Shown piece by piece: positions 24,697-44,112 of a stretch of DNA of 64,000 bases. The notes under the pieces are model-generated. The model made no database searches. It was not told where the DNA came from and saw only the letters and a list, made by a program, of their open reading frames with translations. The position numbers were made by a program, and so were the translations under genes. The stretch lies in assembly GCF_041146795.1 (NCBI RefSeq), contig NC_135175.1, forward strand, positions 25,375,075-25,439,074, written 5' to 3'. The DNA comes from Maylandia zebra (Eukaryota; Chordata; Actinopteri; Cichliformes; Cichlidae). The stretch's first letter is position 1. Each line of letters opens with the position of its first letter.

Positions 24697-24799
24697 TCCC
24701 ACATGCATACTACCCTTTAGGGCTAAGCCCCGGGTGTTTCAAATGTCTGGCTCCTCCTCTGGATAGAGGCAGGCAGAGCGTCAGGCTTACATGTAAAGT

Positions 24800-25040
24800 C
24801 AATGGAAAGGCGCGCTGACCCGCGATTGCGGCTCCCGCGAAAATTCGGAAGCAGATTTGCGTCGCGAAAACGCCAAAACGCCTGAAATGCGCGTGAGTGT
24901 AGCGCGTTTCAGGCGTTTGACTCGCGAAAAAAAACACGCGCGTGAGTTTATGTGTTGCATTTTGTGCATACACGCGTTTCGCGTCCCCGGCTCGAGTTGG
25001 AAAAATCTGAACTCCAGCGTCAAATCGCGCCGCGACAACC
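24800..25040. promoter_or_regulatory. CpG-rich Harbinger subterminal region with palindromes
   Basis: CGCG, CGCGAAAA and ACGCG repeat many times. AAACGCCTGAAA (24,876-24,887) and TTTCAGGCGTTT (24,907-24,918) form a perfect 12-bp inverted repeat with CGCG steps in between. Similar ACGCG clusters lie at the other end (28,080-28,200). In Harbinger elements such subterminal repeats are thought to bind the Myb-like protein; this is an inference here. Confidence 0.5.
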
Positions 25041-25112
25041 AATCAGGAGCCTGGTGACGTGGCTGTTACCTAGTTCAAAGGGGCAGATCCAGCCAAAGCC
25101 CTTTATTCTTCA

Positions 25113-26384
25113 ATAGAAGGAAGGCTAATCAATGCCGTAGCAAACAACTCGGAGCTGTACAACACCAGCTGCTTTCTGTACCGAGACAGGAATATAAAGG
25201 ACCGAGCTTGGAGGAAGATATGTGAAGAGATCGGGCAACCTGGTAAGTTCATTCATTTTTCTCAAGTTTTCTCTAAAGTTTTCACTGACCCGGGGAAGCC
25301 GCACAAAAGCTAGCAAGCCACCGCTATTTTCCCACTGACGTACAAATACCGTTCTGCTTTTAGGCATGTTGTCATTTAAGAATATATTTTATTGCCTCTT
25401 TTTTCTTAATTTTCATTTTATTTTTTTTGCACCGGACAGCATTGCATTCTGCAGCCTGATTGCCAAATCTGCTCCGTGTCGTGTCTCCTGCGCTTGCCAA
25501 ATTTATCATGTTTGGTTTTGATAACCATCACGTCCAATAGAAAAAACAGCACAAAAACACCCATAACTATGAGCCTCATTCGGAAATAGACACCTGCACC
25601 GCGAGGGGAAAAGGCGCACGAAAGTGGCAGGCAGATGAAGACAAAACACGGCATAATAATACGTTTACGTTTTGCAATCTACAAAGGTTTGCACTTTGAG
25701 AATCAATTGTGAGAACTGTGACCAATGTTCATGTGTGTGTGTGGAAAACAGTGTATAAAGTGCGTGGCCAGGAGCTAGTTATTCTGAGAACCCCTGCTGC
25801 AATAAATGAGGGACCACTGTCTACTCTATGATTATTATATTCAACCTGTTAACATTTAATACTGTATTGATAGAACCAACTGATTCTGAAGCAGAGCATC
25901 CCCTGTTGCTTCTCCTGGCTCCCCAGTCCCTGAGCTCCTGCTGCTGCACCCACAGATATGTACAGCAAGCACTGATGCCTTTTTAGTCGGTGGGATTGCC
26001 TGTGATGACCTTTACTAAATATCTACAACCAATCTGATTATATCCTGTTTTTAGTTTGTTTGTTTTTTTCAATGTTGAAATTAAAATCTAGTAGCAGCCT
26101 TCTCATTTCTTTGTGTTTTGTGCTGTTTTACAGGCCCACAGGGGAGGACGGCTCCGAGGCAGATGAGGGACGGGTCCCAGGACGGTCCATCGGTGGTGGA
26201 GCTGGAGCCACACCAGTCTCCAATGGAGCATTTCCTCCTCAGCCTGGTTCCTGCTCTGGAGAGCAGCTGGTCCTTTTTATTCCTGTCTCTCTGTAAATAC
26301 TTATATTTTATATATTTATGTTTAATGTATTTCTGTGTGAGAATTTTAATATTATTTCAAATAAATTTTTATAATGACTAATGT
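25113..26384 (+). pseudogene. Harbinger MADF/BESS (Myb-like) protein, broken
   Basis: First exon 25,113-25,242: the frame reads RLINAVANNSELYNTSC, then FLYRDRNIKDRAWRKICEEIG, a clear MADF domain start, ending before gtaag. The expected ATG is ATA (25,113-25,115). Last exon from 26,134 (acceptor ttttacag), in matching phase, reads to SPMEHFLLSLVPALESS, which fits a BESS motif, and then runs on to about 26,384. The middle part, with the second half of the MADF domain (the C..RWKSLRD region), was not found between 25,243 and 26,133, so the gene is not functional. Its partner would be the Harbinger nuclease on the opposite strand. Confidence 0.65.
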
Positions 26385-26473
26385 CTCAGTTCTACTACAC
26401 AGCAAATGTTGGCACACGACTTGACACATGTAGAATTTATTTCATATTATACTAATGACAAAATATACTAATA

Positions 26474-26748
26474 CAGTGGGATGCAGAAGTTTGGGCAACC
26501 TTGTTAATAGACATAATTTTCCTGTATAAATCGTTGGTTGTTACAATAAAAAAATGTCAGTTAAATATATCATACAGGAGACTCACACAGTGATATTTGA
26601 GAAGTGAAAAGAAGTTTACTGGATTTACAAAAAGTGTGCAATAATTATTTAAACAAAATCAAGCAGGTGCATAAATTTGGGCACCACAAAAAAGAAATGA
26701 AATAAATATTTAGTGTATATCAATGTGTGTGTCTCCTATATGATATAT
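26474..26748 (-). mobile_element. Internally deleted Tc1-like element (MITE-like)
   Basis: It starts after TA (26,472-26,473) with CAGTGGGATGCAGAAGTTTG, the same terminal repeat as the Tc1 element at 42,660. The next bases match the reversed 3' part of that element (caaaatcaagcaggtgcataaat, ggcaccac, aatatttagt), then jump to the reversed 5' subterminal part (gtgtctcctatatgatata). So it is an antisense copy with the transposase deleted. The terminal 90 or so bases of the other end are missing, where the sequence resumes as Harbinger nuclease at 26,750. Confidence 0.75.
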
Positions 26749-26749
26749 G

Positions 26750-28020
26750 GGGTGCCTTTGTCTGGACGTGCTTCCCATCCAGAGCTGCACAGCACAGAGG
26801 AAAGTTCCAGCGCTCCTGTAGTCCCTCTGTGATGGACCGCCAGTCTCCAGGTGAAGGCACAGCCATGAAGTCGTCCACTAGACAGTCCCAGATGGCCGTC
26901 GCTGCCTGGTGGTGATCTGACACACCGACTCTGTAACTGAACGCTTGGTGCTGAAGGAGTCCGCGGTGACAAGGAACCTGGACAAAATTGTTCAAAATCA
27001 GTATTATGTGTACTGCAGTTACAAAATACATTATTCAAATTCCAAAATACTTTGGTGATGTCAGATTTAATCACAAAACTTAAATCTTACATAAAACATT
27101 TTGTAATTATAAGGATAATTACAAAATGTATATTAGATAATATCTAAAACAGTTGTGTTTTGTTTTAACTTTAACATATTATAATTTGATTGGTAGCAAC
27201 TTTCACAACTACAGTGAGCCAATCACTCATAATTCCTAAACATGTCAATCAGGTAGGAATGAAGTGAGACATTAATAGAAATAAAGAGTTGTATGTTGAC
27301 ATGTAGCCCTTTCCTTGCTTAAATCATTAATATTTTTGAAAAATTAATCTGTGATAAGACAGCTTATCAAGATAGAACCATGTAACTAGAGATGAACCAA
27401 ACTGTTCACAGTTTTATCTAACTCTGTTTTAATAAAGGCTGTGACCCCTGCTATAGAGTCTGACAGCTGCAGGGATTATATACAAATATTCAACTATCCC
27501 AGAATTAAACCAGGTCTAAATAAAAAGGAGTGAGTATCACTACAAGGTTAACTCAGTGGTCCTAATGCTACAGTTTGATATCAGCAAACACCGAGAGCAT
27601 TCACTGTTAGCATAGCACATCCATGTTAGCAGTGTATAAATGGATGGTTTAGCATATATTAGCACAGGTATCAATAAAGGACTACGTATTAAACACTTTT
27701 ACTAACCTCAGGCAGACGGACAGGCGCTCTGCAGGTGGGATTGAGCGCCTGTAGTCGGTGTCTAGGCGGGCGATTCTGGGACCGACGCGGGACAGCAGGT
27801 CCTCAAACTGGCCGAGTGAATGACGGTGATAGCGCTGGAATCGGCCGTCATCCAGGCGCAGCTCCTGGAGCAAGTGGTGAAACTCACCAAACTGCTCACG
27901 CCTCTGGAGGACCTGATGGACCCAGGTACGGCAAGGATGTCCTTTACGCCGCTACTCTGCTCTCCACAGTAAATAGAGAAGGGAGACTCTCTCTTCAAGC
28001 GCTAGCTCGACAGCTGCCAT
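26750..28020 (-). pseudogene. HARBI1-like Harbinger nuclease, N-terminal half, broken
   Basis: The ATG at 28,020 starts MAAVELALEERVSLLYLLWR and an in-frame TAG follows (27,954-27,952). The same frame continues with WVHQVLQRREQFGEFHHLLQ, ELRLDDGRFQRYH, DTDYRRSIPPAERLSVCL up to donor gttagt (exon 28,020-27,707). The second exon starts at 26,977 after acceptor ttgtccag with FLVTADSFST, shifts frame, then reads AFSYRVGVS, AIWDCLVDDFMA, WNFPLCCAALDGKHVQTKAP, the region of the first catalytic Asp (ALDGKH). It is cut at 26,750 by the Tc1 derivative, and the C-terminal half with the other acidic residues is absent. Confidence 0.8.
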
Positions 28021-28221
28021 CTTGCAAAGATACCGGTCTTGCAAAACTTCCTCCCACATCCCTCCCACATTTCCGGTTCACGCGCGTTAAAATATGATAT
28101 TTTGGGGCGCGATGGATTTTTCTTGGACACGCGTAGAGGTGCGAATGTGCACGCGTCAAGTTAGGGGCGTTTGGGGCTTTTTTCACGCGCCCATCGCGTT
28201 CGGTGTGAACACACCCTTAAC

Positions 28222-28324
28222 AAGCAGCGGTGCTGCCATAGGCACCTCACCCGTGCCAAAGTGCTCACAGGCGGAGGATAGTCCTCCCCCAGCTGCGAGG
28301 TACCCACGGCAGCACCCGCTGCTT
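28222..28324. repeat. Hairpin arms of the foldback element
   Basis: 28,222-28,248 and 28,297-28,324 are near-perfect inverse copies (one gap and a few changes) around a 48-base spacer. Confidence 0.7.
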
Positions 28325-28399
28325 TTTGAGAGTAAAAGCGATACCCGCTTTCACGTCAAAAAGCAAATGACTCGCGCATGAGCGAAGCCGCTGCTCCCG

Positions 28400-30330
28400 C
28401 ACTGTCTGTAACCAGTCAGTTCTTCTTTTACTGTTATGCTGTTTTGTGGATCACAAGGTTTAAAACTACTTATAAACACACACCCACACACACAAAGTAA
28501 CTACACCAGAGTGCCAATTTCGGGTCACTTTTGCCGGTCCAAGCCCGGATAAAGGAGCAGGGTTGGAATTGTGACATTATAAAACAATAATTGCTAAAAC
28601 AAATTTAATTTGTACTTCTAAATAAATTCTAAATGCATTTAGGACATTTTTTACTCACTTTATGTCTCTTCCACGCTGTTATTTCTCTCTCCAACAACGT
28701 AGGTTACAATTACATTTGCATGTCCAATTATGCCAATTAGGCGATGACGTAATTTATCGACTTTTAGTACAACCAATGGCGATTTTCCTTACTGAGGAGT
28801 TGGCAACACTGCTTTAGCGCCCTTTCTGCCATGGTGGCTGAGACACAGCGGAGCGGAGGTGGAAGTGCCTGGCTTAAAACAGGACATATTAGCTGCATAT
28901 AACCTTCAGTTACTCTTTATATAGTTAGGTAGGAGTCAGACCATGTTTCTTTTTAGCTGAAAAACATTACACCCAGGTAACCTGCAGTGTTGAAAACGTG
29001 TTCTCCGACGATGTTTGCTACAATACAATTCGTCCTCGTGTAGTAAAATCAGCGACATTTGACCGTCCTGTTGCTCCCATTGAAATTTATATAGCTTATT
29101 TAAAATCTAAAACTTAAAATTGTCCGTAGGCTGCTGTTGTTGCCACTGTCCTGTTTGAAATGGAATGAGAGAAGCTGGTTATTTTGTCATATGTGCCGAT
29201 ATTAAACCCCGGAGCAACATTCAGGTAAAAGTGTAAGATCAAATGATCCGTCAATAAAGTATAATGTTGGATCAGTGTTTCAATATTTATATCTTTTATT
29301 AGATGTACATGTGGTTTGGTTATTTGCCTTTTGTTTGAAAGTACACTGAGAGAGGAGAGTGATCTTAATAGTTTTTTTTCATATCAATGTAATTTTTTCA
29401 TCCAACTGAATACAATCTATTTGTGTATGATTGTCAGACCAAAGAGGGAGAGAGGAAAGAGGGGAACGTGAGGAGAAAGAACAAGGTCAGGAAGAACCAG
29501 GTAAGTAAACAGAGAGGGAATAGTGACAGGCAAAACAGAAACTGTAAACTGCTTGAGAGAGTTGACCACCAAAATTGATTTGCCAATCTCAAGGTGAGGC
29601 GACATAGGTTAAAATAAAAGAAAAAAAAAATCTGCAGAGCCATAGTAGTATCTGCAGTAAAGATCTTTTCATACATTGTATACATTGTACCATAGGCAAA
29701 GTTGCCTCCATTTTTATAATTATTTTTTATCAATATTTTGTTCATTTCAAGGACTCTATTTTTGGAGTGAATTTTTATGTATCTATTGTATTATACATAC
29801 ATATTAAAAGTGAATCTCTGTCCAAAATATGCACTCGGTTTACTTCTTACTCACTATGATCATCATTCATCATTTTCCCCCAGTAATTAAGGTTACGATG
29901 TGTTTTTTTTAAATTCCAATCCATTCTTCTTTTGCAGCATTTAAATAACCTTTAGCAGATTTGATGGTTTTGTTACAGACTTTAAAAAAAGTGTTTTGCT
30001 TTTCTTTCACAAATGTGGGGAATGTACAAAACAATGATGTCATGTTTTGTGACGAGGACCCAGACAGAGAGAGACTTTAATTTAAGAATCTTATGATTTA
30101 ATAAAGAAATCTGCAGACTTGCACAGAGATGGTAAAATGATGATGACTGATAACGGAGATGAAGACAACAGATGACGAGGACAGGGAGGAACAGGGGTTT
30201 AAATGCACCAAGGAGACAGTCAGAGGGAACTCAGGACAACTGGAGACATTTAAGGATGCAGGGACTCACAGAGACAGGGAAGAAGTCTCGCTGTGACGAG
30301 TTAAGTTTATCTTGCCTGGCTGGCCAGCTC
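28400..30330. mobile_element. hAT-like debris and AG-rich repeat
   Basis: At 29,427-29,455 the sequence (ATGATTGTCAG, then nCCAAAGAGGGAGAGAG) repeats the acceptor and start of the second exon of the hAT element at 24,051-24,080, and a donor gtaagt follows near 29,500. A weaker match to its first exon ends at 29,223 before gtaaaa. A related, decayed hAT copy is likely here, but I could not find its ends. CAGAGTGCCAATTTCGG at 28,507 may be a left terminus. The AG-rich part 30,055-30,300 looks like a separate dispersed repeat with no coding. Confidence 0.4.
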
Positions 30331-30728
30331 TCTGGGTGCTCCTGCTAAAGGTTTACCGGATAGATCATCGGACAGAGAAGCAACTGATGTAACAGTTAGT
30401 GTAATATAAATGCAGGAGAATATTTTTTTAAAAATAAAATAAAATTACAAATTATGTTTATTGTGTTTAATTTAAGGAGATAGTGATTTGACCCTTACAC
30501 ATTGAATGTCAGTCCTCTAACCTGGATATACAGGACTGGCAAAATAGTGTTTATTCTTTAGGTTTTCTGGGATCTGGTCATTCTAGTGCTATCTAGCTAG
30601 AGTAATTGATTAAAAACAACACAACTGGAATGATATGATACATTAAATTATGAATAATGTCACAGAATAATAAATATAGCCTGAAGGTTGCATGGATAAA
30701 AGTGCGCATTAACTCCCGCCCCCCAACA

Positions 30729-30785
30729 TCGCGAGAAATAGTGTTCTCGCGATATCTTTCATTGAAAATATGCAATTCTCGCGAG
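30729..30785 (+). promoter_or_regulatory. puf60: puf60 core promoter with three CGCG elements
   Basis: Three near copies of the TCTCGCGAGA element lie in 57 bases: TCGCGAGA (30,729-30,736), TCTCGCGA (30,745-30,752) and TCTCGCGAG (30,777-30,785). The first two are also a perfect inverted pair. The element is known from TATA-less promoters of housekeeping and RNA-processing genes. The start codon lies 39 bases further on and no TATA box is present. Confidence 0.65.
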
Positions 30786-30823
30786 CGTTGACGTGTGCGG
30801 GCCTCTCCGAGAAGGTGTGCTTC

Positions 30824-40658
<9,835 letters not shown>

Positions 40659-41085
40659 AGTGTCGGAAATGGCTCACCAGCACCCATCTCCCATAACTGT
40701 CGCCCCAAACCCATCTCAGCCACAGTCACTGCAGCTAAAGATGCGGGCCTCTGAAACCTATTATGGTCTCCTCTTTGTTTTTGTTTTTTTGTTTTTTAAA
40801 ATTGCTGTTGATATTAATGTTAAAAGCTCCATTTGGGAGATTCATTAAGATATTTCTGTGTCAGATTTTGTTTTTCTTTTTTTTTTTCTTTATTTTTGCT
40901 TTGTGATCTGTGAAGACTCCCTTTTGGTGCAAGTTTTGAATTTTTGTAATCCAATCTGGTAAAAGTTTAAAAGAAAAAATTAGTTTTTGTTTTCTTGCTT
41001 TTAGCCCCTTTTATTTTCTTTCCTGAAATTGCCGAACATGTAAAACACTTTTTCTTTGTACAATAAAGGTTATTGTTTGTCCACA
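40659..41085 (+). other. puf60: puf60 3'UTR and poly(A) site
   Basis: T-rich 3'UTR after the stop at 40,656-40,658. AATAAA at 41,062-41,067 is followed by GGTTATTGTTTGTCC, a GT-rich downstream element, so cleavage is expected near 41,085. Confidence 0.75.
41062..41067 (+). terminator. puf60: puf60 polyadenylation signal
   Basis: AATAAA with a GT-rich downstream element, about 400 bases after the stop codon. Confidence 0.75.
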
Positions 41086-42659
41086 AAAAGTGTGGCGTTT
41101 ATAATCTTGTAGCAGCGTAACTCTTCAATTTATTTAGATGTATGAATAATTTCTTATTCAGTTGCTCATTAAGCCATTAAGTACAAAAAGGCAGCTACAA
41201 CTGCTGGTCTAAACGAAGCAAGGTTACTTATGCAATTATGTAATTATATATTAATTATTAGCAAGATACATTATGTCAGCTAAGTCAAGTTCAAAGCTGG
41301 AAGGTGCCTTTGTTTTCAAGGGCTCGATCACTATGGTAACCCATGCTGACCATATAACCTGGTTCAGAGTAGGTTATGTTCAGATTTGGGTCTAAAATTT
41401 GATTCAAATGCCACATTTACATTAATTTACAATACACTAAAAGTAATGTGTAGGGTTTTTTTTTTTTTTGTTGTTTTTTATTTGGGGGTTCTGTCAAGCT
41501 AGCTAAGCTTTAGCTGGATTGACTTTTTTCCCCATTCATATTATGTTTTGAGCCACATGCTGCCTAAACTGATCTCGATAAAACCACTGCACAAGATATT
41601 TTCTGCTCTCTTTAGTATAAAGAAGTATTCATAGTCAGGCCTACATCAGTAAAAAGCCATATAAATATGTGCAGAGATTTTGCAAGTAAGCAAAAACTAT
41701 TTAAAATTTTAAGATTCAAAAACCTTTTCTAGGTCTAGAAATACTTTTAACTCTACTAGACTTTTTCACTCGTGTAGTGAGACTGGCATCTGTGCAAAAG
41801 GAATAACATTTTATATTTATTTATTGAATTTTAAACTGGAGTAGTTAGTGACTTTGTGCAATTTTCTCCCATTGAAAAACCATCCAGTGGGCTGAACTGA
41901 ACTTTGGCAGGCTGGTTGTGGCCCCTGGTGGCATCGTGGGCCTACAGTAGTGGTTGGTTTTCAGACCTGAAACACACAGGATCAGAGAGTAGTAAAATCT
42001 TTTTGGTGTTTTCAGGAAAGAGTGTGTGATTTCACATGATGCCATGGTTAAATTGTTTGGGGATAGAAATAAGACTCATTGGTTGTAAAATTGCGCAATA
42101 TTAACATTTTATTGCTCAGAATTGCCCTCAGGCAGCCCCATGTCCAGTAAACGTTTCATGAATGAGGGCATGGAAGTCACTGCCAGGCATCAGTTTAAGG
42201 TTAGGCTTCCTTTTCTTACACATAGTTTCAAGAGCACATGATGGAAAACGGAAGCAAGATTATTAGCTTTAGAAATCTTGTGTATAAAGGTGTGCAGAAG
42301 TCTTTCATTATGACAGCGATAAGTGGTTTGGACAAAAGGTTTTGAGCATGAAGTGAAAAAAAGGGGGTCTTTAAAGATTACTTCTTTGGTTATTGAAACT
42401 GTACATATCTACATCTGCGTGATAGTCAAATGATATCTTGATAGGTAGTCCTCAATCTAAATCACTATGCAGATATATTTCAAGTCTTTTTCTTCTTCTT
42501 TCAGCTATTTCCTTTAGAGTCACCAAAGCAGGTATTGTCAGTTCTGCGATATGTACAGAACAAACACAGGATCAAAATATGATCTAGTTGTACTGTGTGC
42601 AACTAGAAAGAATTAATAATAAAATAAAATAGAAAGCTGTAACAATATGACATAAAACA
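41086..42659. other. Intergenic stretch between puf60 and a Tc1 element
   Basis: AT-rich; no gene, RNA or repeat family recognised. Confidence 0.45.
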
Positions 42660-43045
42660 CAGTGGGATGCAAAAGTTTGGGCAACCTTGTTAATAGTCAT
42701 TTTCCTGTATAAATCGTTGGTTGTTACAATAAAAAAATGTCAGTTAAATATATCATATAGGAGACACACACAGTGATATTTGAGAAGTGAAATTAAGTTT
42801 ATTGGATTTACAGAAAGTGTGCAATAATTGTTTAAACAAAATCAGGCAGGTTCATAAATTTGGGCACTGCTGTCATTTTATTGATTCCAAAACCTTTAGA
42901 ACTAATTATTGGAACTCAAATTGGCTTGGTAAGCTCAGTGACCCCTGACCTACATACACAGGTCAATCCAATAATGAGAAAGAGTATTTAAGGGGGTCAA
43001 TTGTAAGTTTCCCTCCTCTTTTAATTTTCTCTGAAGAGTAGCAAC

Positions 43046-44043
43046 ATGGGGGTCTCAAAGCAACTCTCAAATGACCTGAAGACAAAGATTGTTCACCATC
43101 ATGGTTCAGGGGAAGGATACAGGAAGCAGTCTCAGAGATTTAAGCTGTCTGTTTCCACAGTTAGGAACATATTAAGAAAATGGAAGACCACTCAGTTCAA
43201 GTTAAGGCTCGAAGTGGCAGACCAAGAAAAATCTCAGATAGACAGAAGCGATGACTGGTGAGAACAGTCAGAGTCAACCCACAGACCAGCAGCAAAGATC
43301 TACAACATCATCTTGCAGCAGATGGAGTCACTGTGCATTGCTCAACCATTCGGCGCACTTTACACAAGGAGATGCTGTGTATGAGAGTGATGCAGAGGAA
43401 GCTTTTTCTCCGCCCACAGCACAAACAGAGCCGCTTGAGGTATGCTAAAGCACATTTGGACAAGCCAGCTTCATTCTGGAATAAGGTGCTGTGGACTGAT
43501 CAAACTAAAACTGAGTTATTTGGGCATAACAAGGGGTGTTATGTCATTCCAAGAAAAACACCTGCTACCTACAGTAAAATATGGTGCTGGTTCCATCATG
43601 CTGTGGGGCTGTGTGGCCACTGCAGGGACTGGGAATCTTGTCAAAGTTGAGGGACACATGGATTCCACTCAGTATCAGCAGATTCTGGAGACCAATGTCC
43701 AGGAATCAGTGACAAAGCTGAAGCTGCGCCGGGGCTGGATCTTTCAACAAGACAACGACCCGAAACACTGCTCAAAATCCACTAAGGCATTCATGCAGAG
43801 GAACAAGTACAACGCTCTGGAACGGCCATCTCAGTCCCCAGACCTGAATGTTATTGAAAATCTGTGGTGTGAGTTAAAGAGAGCTGTCCATGCTCGGAAG
43901 CCATCAACCTGAATGAACTAGAGATGTTTTGTAAAGAGGAATGGTCCAAAATACCTTCAACCACAATCCAGACTCTCATTGGAACATACAGGAAGCGTTT
44001 AGAGGCTGTAATTTCTGCAAAAGGCGGACCTACTAAATATTGA
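43046..44043 (+). pseudogene. Tc1-like DD34E transposase, frameshifted
   Basis: Cut-and-paste transposase of the Tc1/mariner superfamily. The start MGVSKQLSNDLKTKIVHHHG is the N-terminal helix-turn-helix region, and GRPRKISDRQKR fits the GRPR hinge. Catalytic acids are visible: Asp in LWTDQTK (43,498-43,500), Asp in FQQDNDPKH (43,751-43,753) and Glu in SPDLNVIENLW (43,856-43,858), with 34 residues between the last two. The frame changes at about 43,200-43,260 (with a TGA in QKR*LVR), 43,440-43,560 and 43,905, then reads to KGGPTKY and TGA at 44,041. At least three frameshifts make it inactive. Confidence 0.9.
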
Positions 44044-44058
44044 TTTCATTTCATTTCC

Positions 44059-44076
44059 TTTTTTTTTTTTTTTTTT
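44059..44076. repeat. T-run
   Basis: Eighteen Ts in the 3' non-coding part of the Tc1 element. Confidence 0.9.
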
Positions 44077-44112
44077 GTGGTGCCTAAATTTATGCACCTG
44101 CCTGATTTTGTA

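Larger units (their letters stand above)
22751..24761 (+). mobile_element. hAT element (ZMYM/TTF type), 2,011 bp, nested in Harbinger
   Basis: It is flanked by the 8-base duplication GATAGAGG (22,743-22,750 and 24,762-24,769). The ends are CAGGGGCGGAGC and, reversed, CAGAGGAGGAGC, fitting the CAGRG start common in hAT. A short exon, ATG at 23,322 reading MDIRGFFQRKNS then donor gtaaat, resembles the first exon of zinc-finger MYM-type hAT transposase genes. A second, purine-rich exon-like piece with acceptor attgtcag starts at 24,062 and ends before gtgaga near 24,133. The main transposase domain is missing, so this copy cannot move by itself. A 12-bp palindrome, GGGCTTAAGCCC, lies at 22,779-22,790. 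Confidence 0.8.
22722..28216. mobile_element. PIF/Harbinger transposon, decayed and interrupted
   Basis: A perfect 20-bp terminal inverted repeat, GTGTTCACACCGAACGCGAT, lies at 22,726-22,745 and inverted at 28,193-28,212. The right end continues to ACACCC followed by TTA; the left outer bases are degenerate, so a 3-bp target duplication cannot be confirmed. Between the ends lie both genes of a typical Harbinger: a MADF/BESS (Myb-like) protein on the + strand and a HARBI1-like nuclease on the - strand. Both are broken. A hAT element (22,751-24,761) sits just inside the left repeat, and a Tc1 derivative (26,474-26,748) sits in the nuclease gene. The subterminal regions are rich in CpG and CGCG motifs. 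Confidence 0.8.
22699..28362. mobile_element. Foldback element split by PIF/Harbinger insertion
   Basis: TTTTTGACGTGAAAACG at 22,699-22,715 reappears in inverse orientation at 28,346-28,362 with 16 of 17 bases equal, and similarity runs on inward (TATTGCT against TATCGCT). Further in, 28,222-28,248 and 28,297-28,324 are again inverse copies of each other (AAGCAGCGG-TGCTGCC against AAGCAGCGGGTGCTGCC). If the Harbinger block (about 22,722-28,216) is removed, the two arms line up in order as one long hairpin. I infer a small foldback MITE whose left arm received the Harbinger element. The family is unknown. Confidence 0.6.
42660..44112 (+). mobile_element. Tc1-like transposon, right end lost
   Basis: The left end is CAGTGGGATGCAAAAGTTTG, a fish Tc1-type terminus shared with 26,474. 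The TA before it is not preserved (aca). The subterminal block 'aaaatcaggcaggttcataaatttgggcac' recurs inverted near the right side (44,078-44,110). The sequence stops matching at 44,112, so the right terminal repeat of about 200 bases is missing and an unrelated transposon end follows directly. It contains a decayed transposase on the + strand. Confidence 0.85.

Noticed and set aside
24710-25057. Several overlapping frames in the CpG-rich block
   Set aside because: Stop codons are rare there because of GC content. The block is Harbinger subterminal DNA.
30055-30330. AG-rich stretch considered as an LTR or coding exon
   Set aside because: No LTR ends, primer-binding site or open frame; only a loose resemblance to dispersed fish repeats.
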